64,000 nt of DNA from Wolfiporia cocos (Eukaryota; Basidiomycota; Agaricomycetes; Polyporales; Phaeolaceae): assembly GCA_029448655.1 (NCBI GenBank), contig JACCLO010000012.1, positions 434,001 to 498,000 of the forward strand, given 5' to 3'. This document shows positions 63,534-64,000 of this stretch, piece by piece. Under the pieces are notes generated by a model, which worked only from the letters and a program-made list of their open reading frames with translations, had not been told where the DNA came from and made no database searches. Position 1 is the first letter of the stretch. Every line of letters begins with the position of its first letter. The position numbers were made by a program, and so were the translations under genes.

Positions 63534-64000
63534 GACACAATCCAGTTGTGGGACTCACCGCCTATCCCATAGGCCAGAGGGAAGAAGGTAAGAACTAGAA
63601 AGAGTGCAGCAGAAGGAGGGTAGAGGCTTCTATGACACACAGCGTCTAGAAGAATAGAACTAAAGAGTATCGTAAGTGATATCCCTAATTTAAGATAAAC
63701 ATAGTGCATATGCGCACCCTAAACCAAAGGGTCAGTGCGCGCTTATGGCAAAGGGGGATGATGTCAGTAATGACATCATCCTGGGTAATAATGGTGCAAG
63801 AATGGTGCCATATTACATGTGACTAGATACTTTAGTAAGAGACCGTGGGATGCCAGTAATGGCAGAACCAATAGTATTGTATGTATTAATCAGGGGCATT
63901 GGGCTAGGCCCCAATGACATAGGTGATTGCGCTAGTATGGTGCGATCATGATATCATTAGTCTAGCCAAGAGCATAGTCTGGGCTATATGACATAGGGAT
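63534..64000 (-). mobile_element. LTR, cut by the window edge
   Basis: Begins TGACACAATCCAGTTGTGGG after GGTTA. Contains GAATAGAACT (predicted start region) and the CCCTAAA/GTGCGCGC U3 motifs on the minus strand. Right end is outside the window. Confidence 0.7.

Overview
The window reads as accessory, repeat-dominated DNA of a filamentous basidiomycete. The signs are coding exons split by many introns of about 50-70 bases, a chromodomain Ty3/Gypsy retrotransposon, a DUF7025-type AAA ATPase, a multi-exon P450, and a family of single-pass membrane proteins ending in a PPASVEPPTT tail. Rhizoctonia/Ceratobasidiaceae is my best guess; that is inference from family resemblance, not something the sequence proves.

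Layout. 1-1.4 kb: membrane-protein paralogue 1 (minus, running off the left edge). 2.6-3.4 kb: a TIR element carrying the 5' end of a helicase gene. 3.8-8.3 kb: a hAT element with a dead transposase, itself hit by a solo LTR. 8.5-9.2 kb: a GC-rich hAT-type MITE. 9.6-14.9 kb: a run of solo LTRs, several nested. 15.5-19.0 kb: paralogue 2, a pseudogene holding a complete non-autonomous LTR element in an intron and a solo LTR exactly at its start codon. 21.4-22.4 and 31.0-32.0 kb: two near-identical 1-kb hAT-type elements in opposite orientation; the 8.6 kb between them carries an intact NAD(H) kinase gene, a decayed paralogue 4, a TA-rich MITE and the intact paralogue 3. 32.6-36.4 kb: a P450 pseudogene split by two solo LTRs. 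39.1-48.8 kb: a 9,660-bp Gypsy element (minus strand) with LTRs that look identical, an extra 5' ORF, gag, and a pol that ends in chromodomain plus dUTPase. 49-53 kb: more solo LTRs and dispersed repeats. 54.3-58.7 kb: AAA ATPase pseudogene interrupted by a foldback element with tRNA-like arms. 58.9-64 kb: nested solo LTRs and dispersed repeats.

Main points. (1) The 8-bp target duplications of the two 1-kb elements are swapped and reverse-complemented in exactly the way expected if the 22.4-31.0 kb segment was inverted by recombination between them. Undoing that inversion puts all four membrane-protein paralogues head to tail on one strand. (2) In both complete LTR elements, 12 nt located 34 nt downstream of the TATA box are exactly complementary to the 12 nt one base inside the 5' LTR. 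This is the arrangement of a Tf1/sushi-type self-primed retrotransposon. (3) The Gypsy pol carries an apparently complete five-motif dUTPase downstream of the integrase chromodomain.

About twenty LTR insertions were delimited by eye from 5-bp target duplications; only two retain both LTRs around internal DNA. Intact protein-coding genes are few: paralogue 1 (partial), paralogue 3, the NAD(H) kinase, and the retroelement ORFs. All comparisons were made by eye without alignment software.
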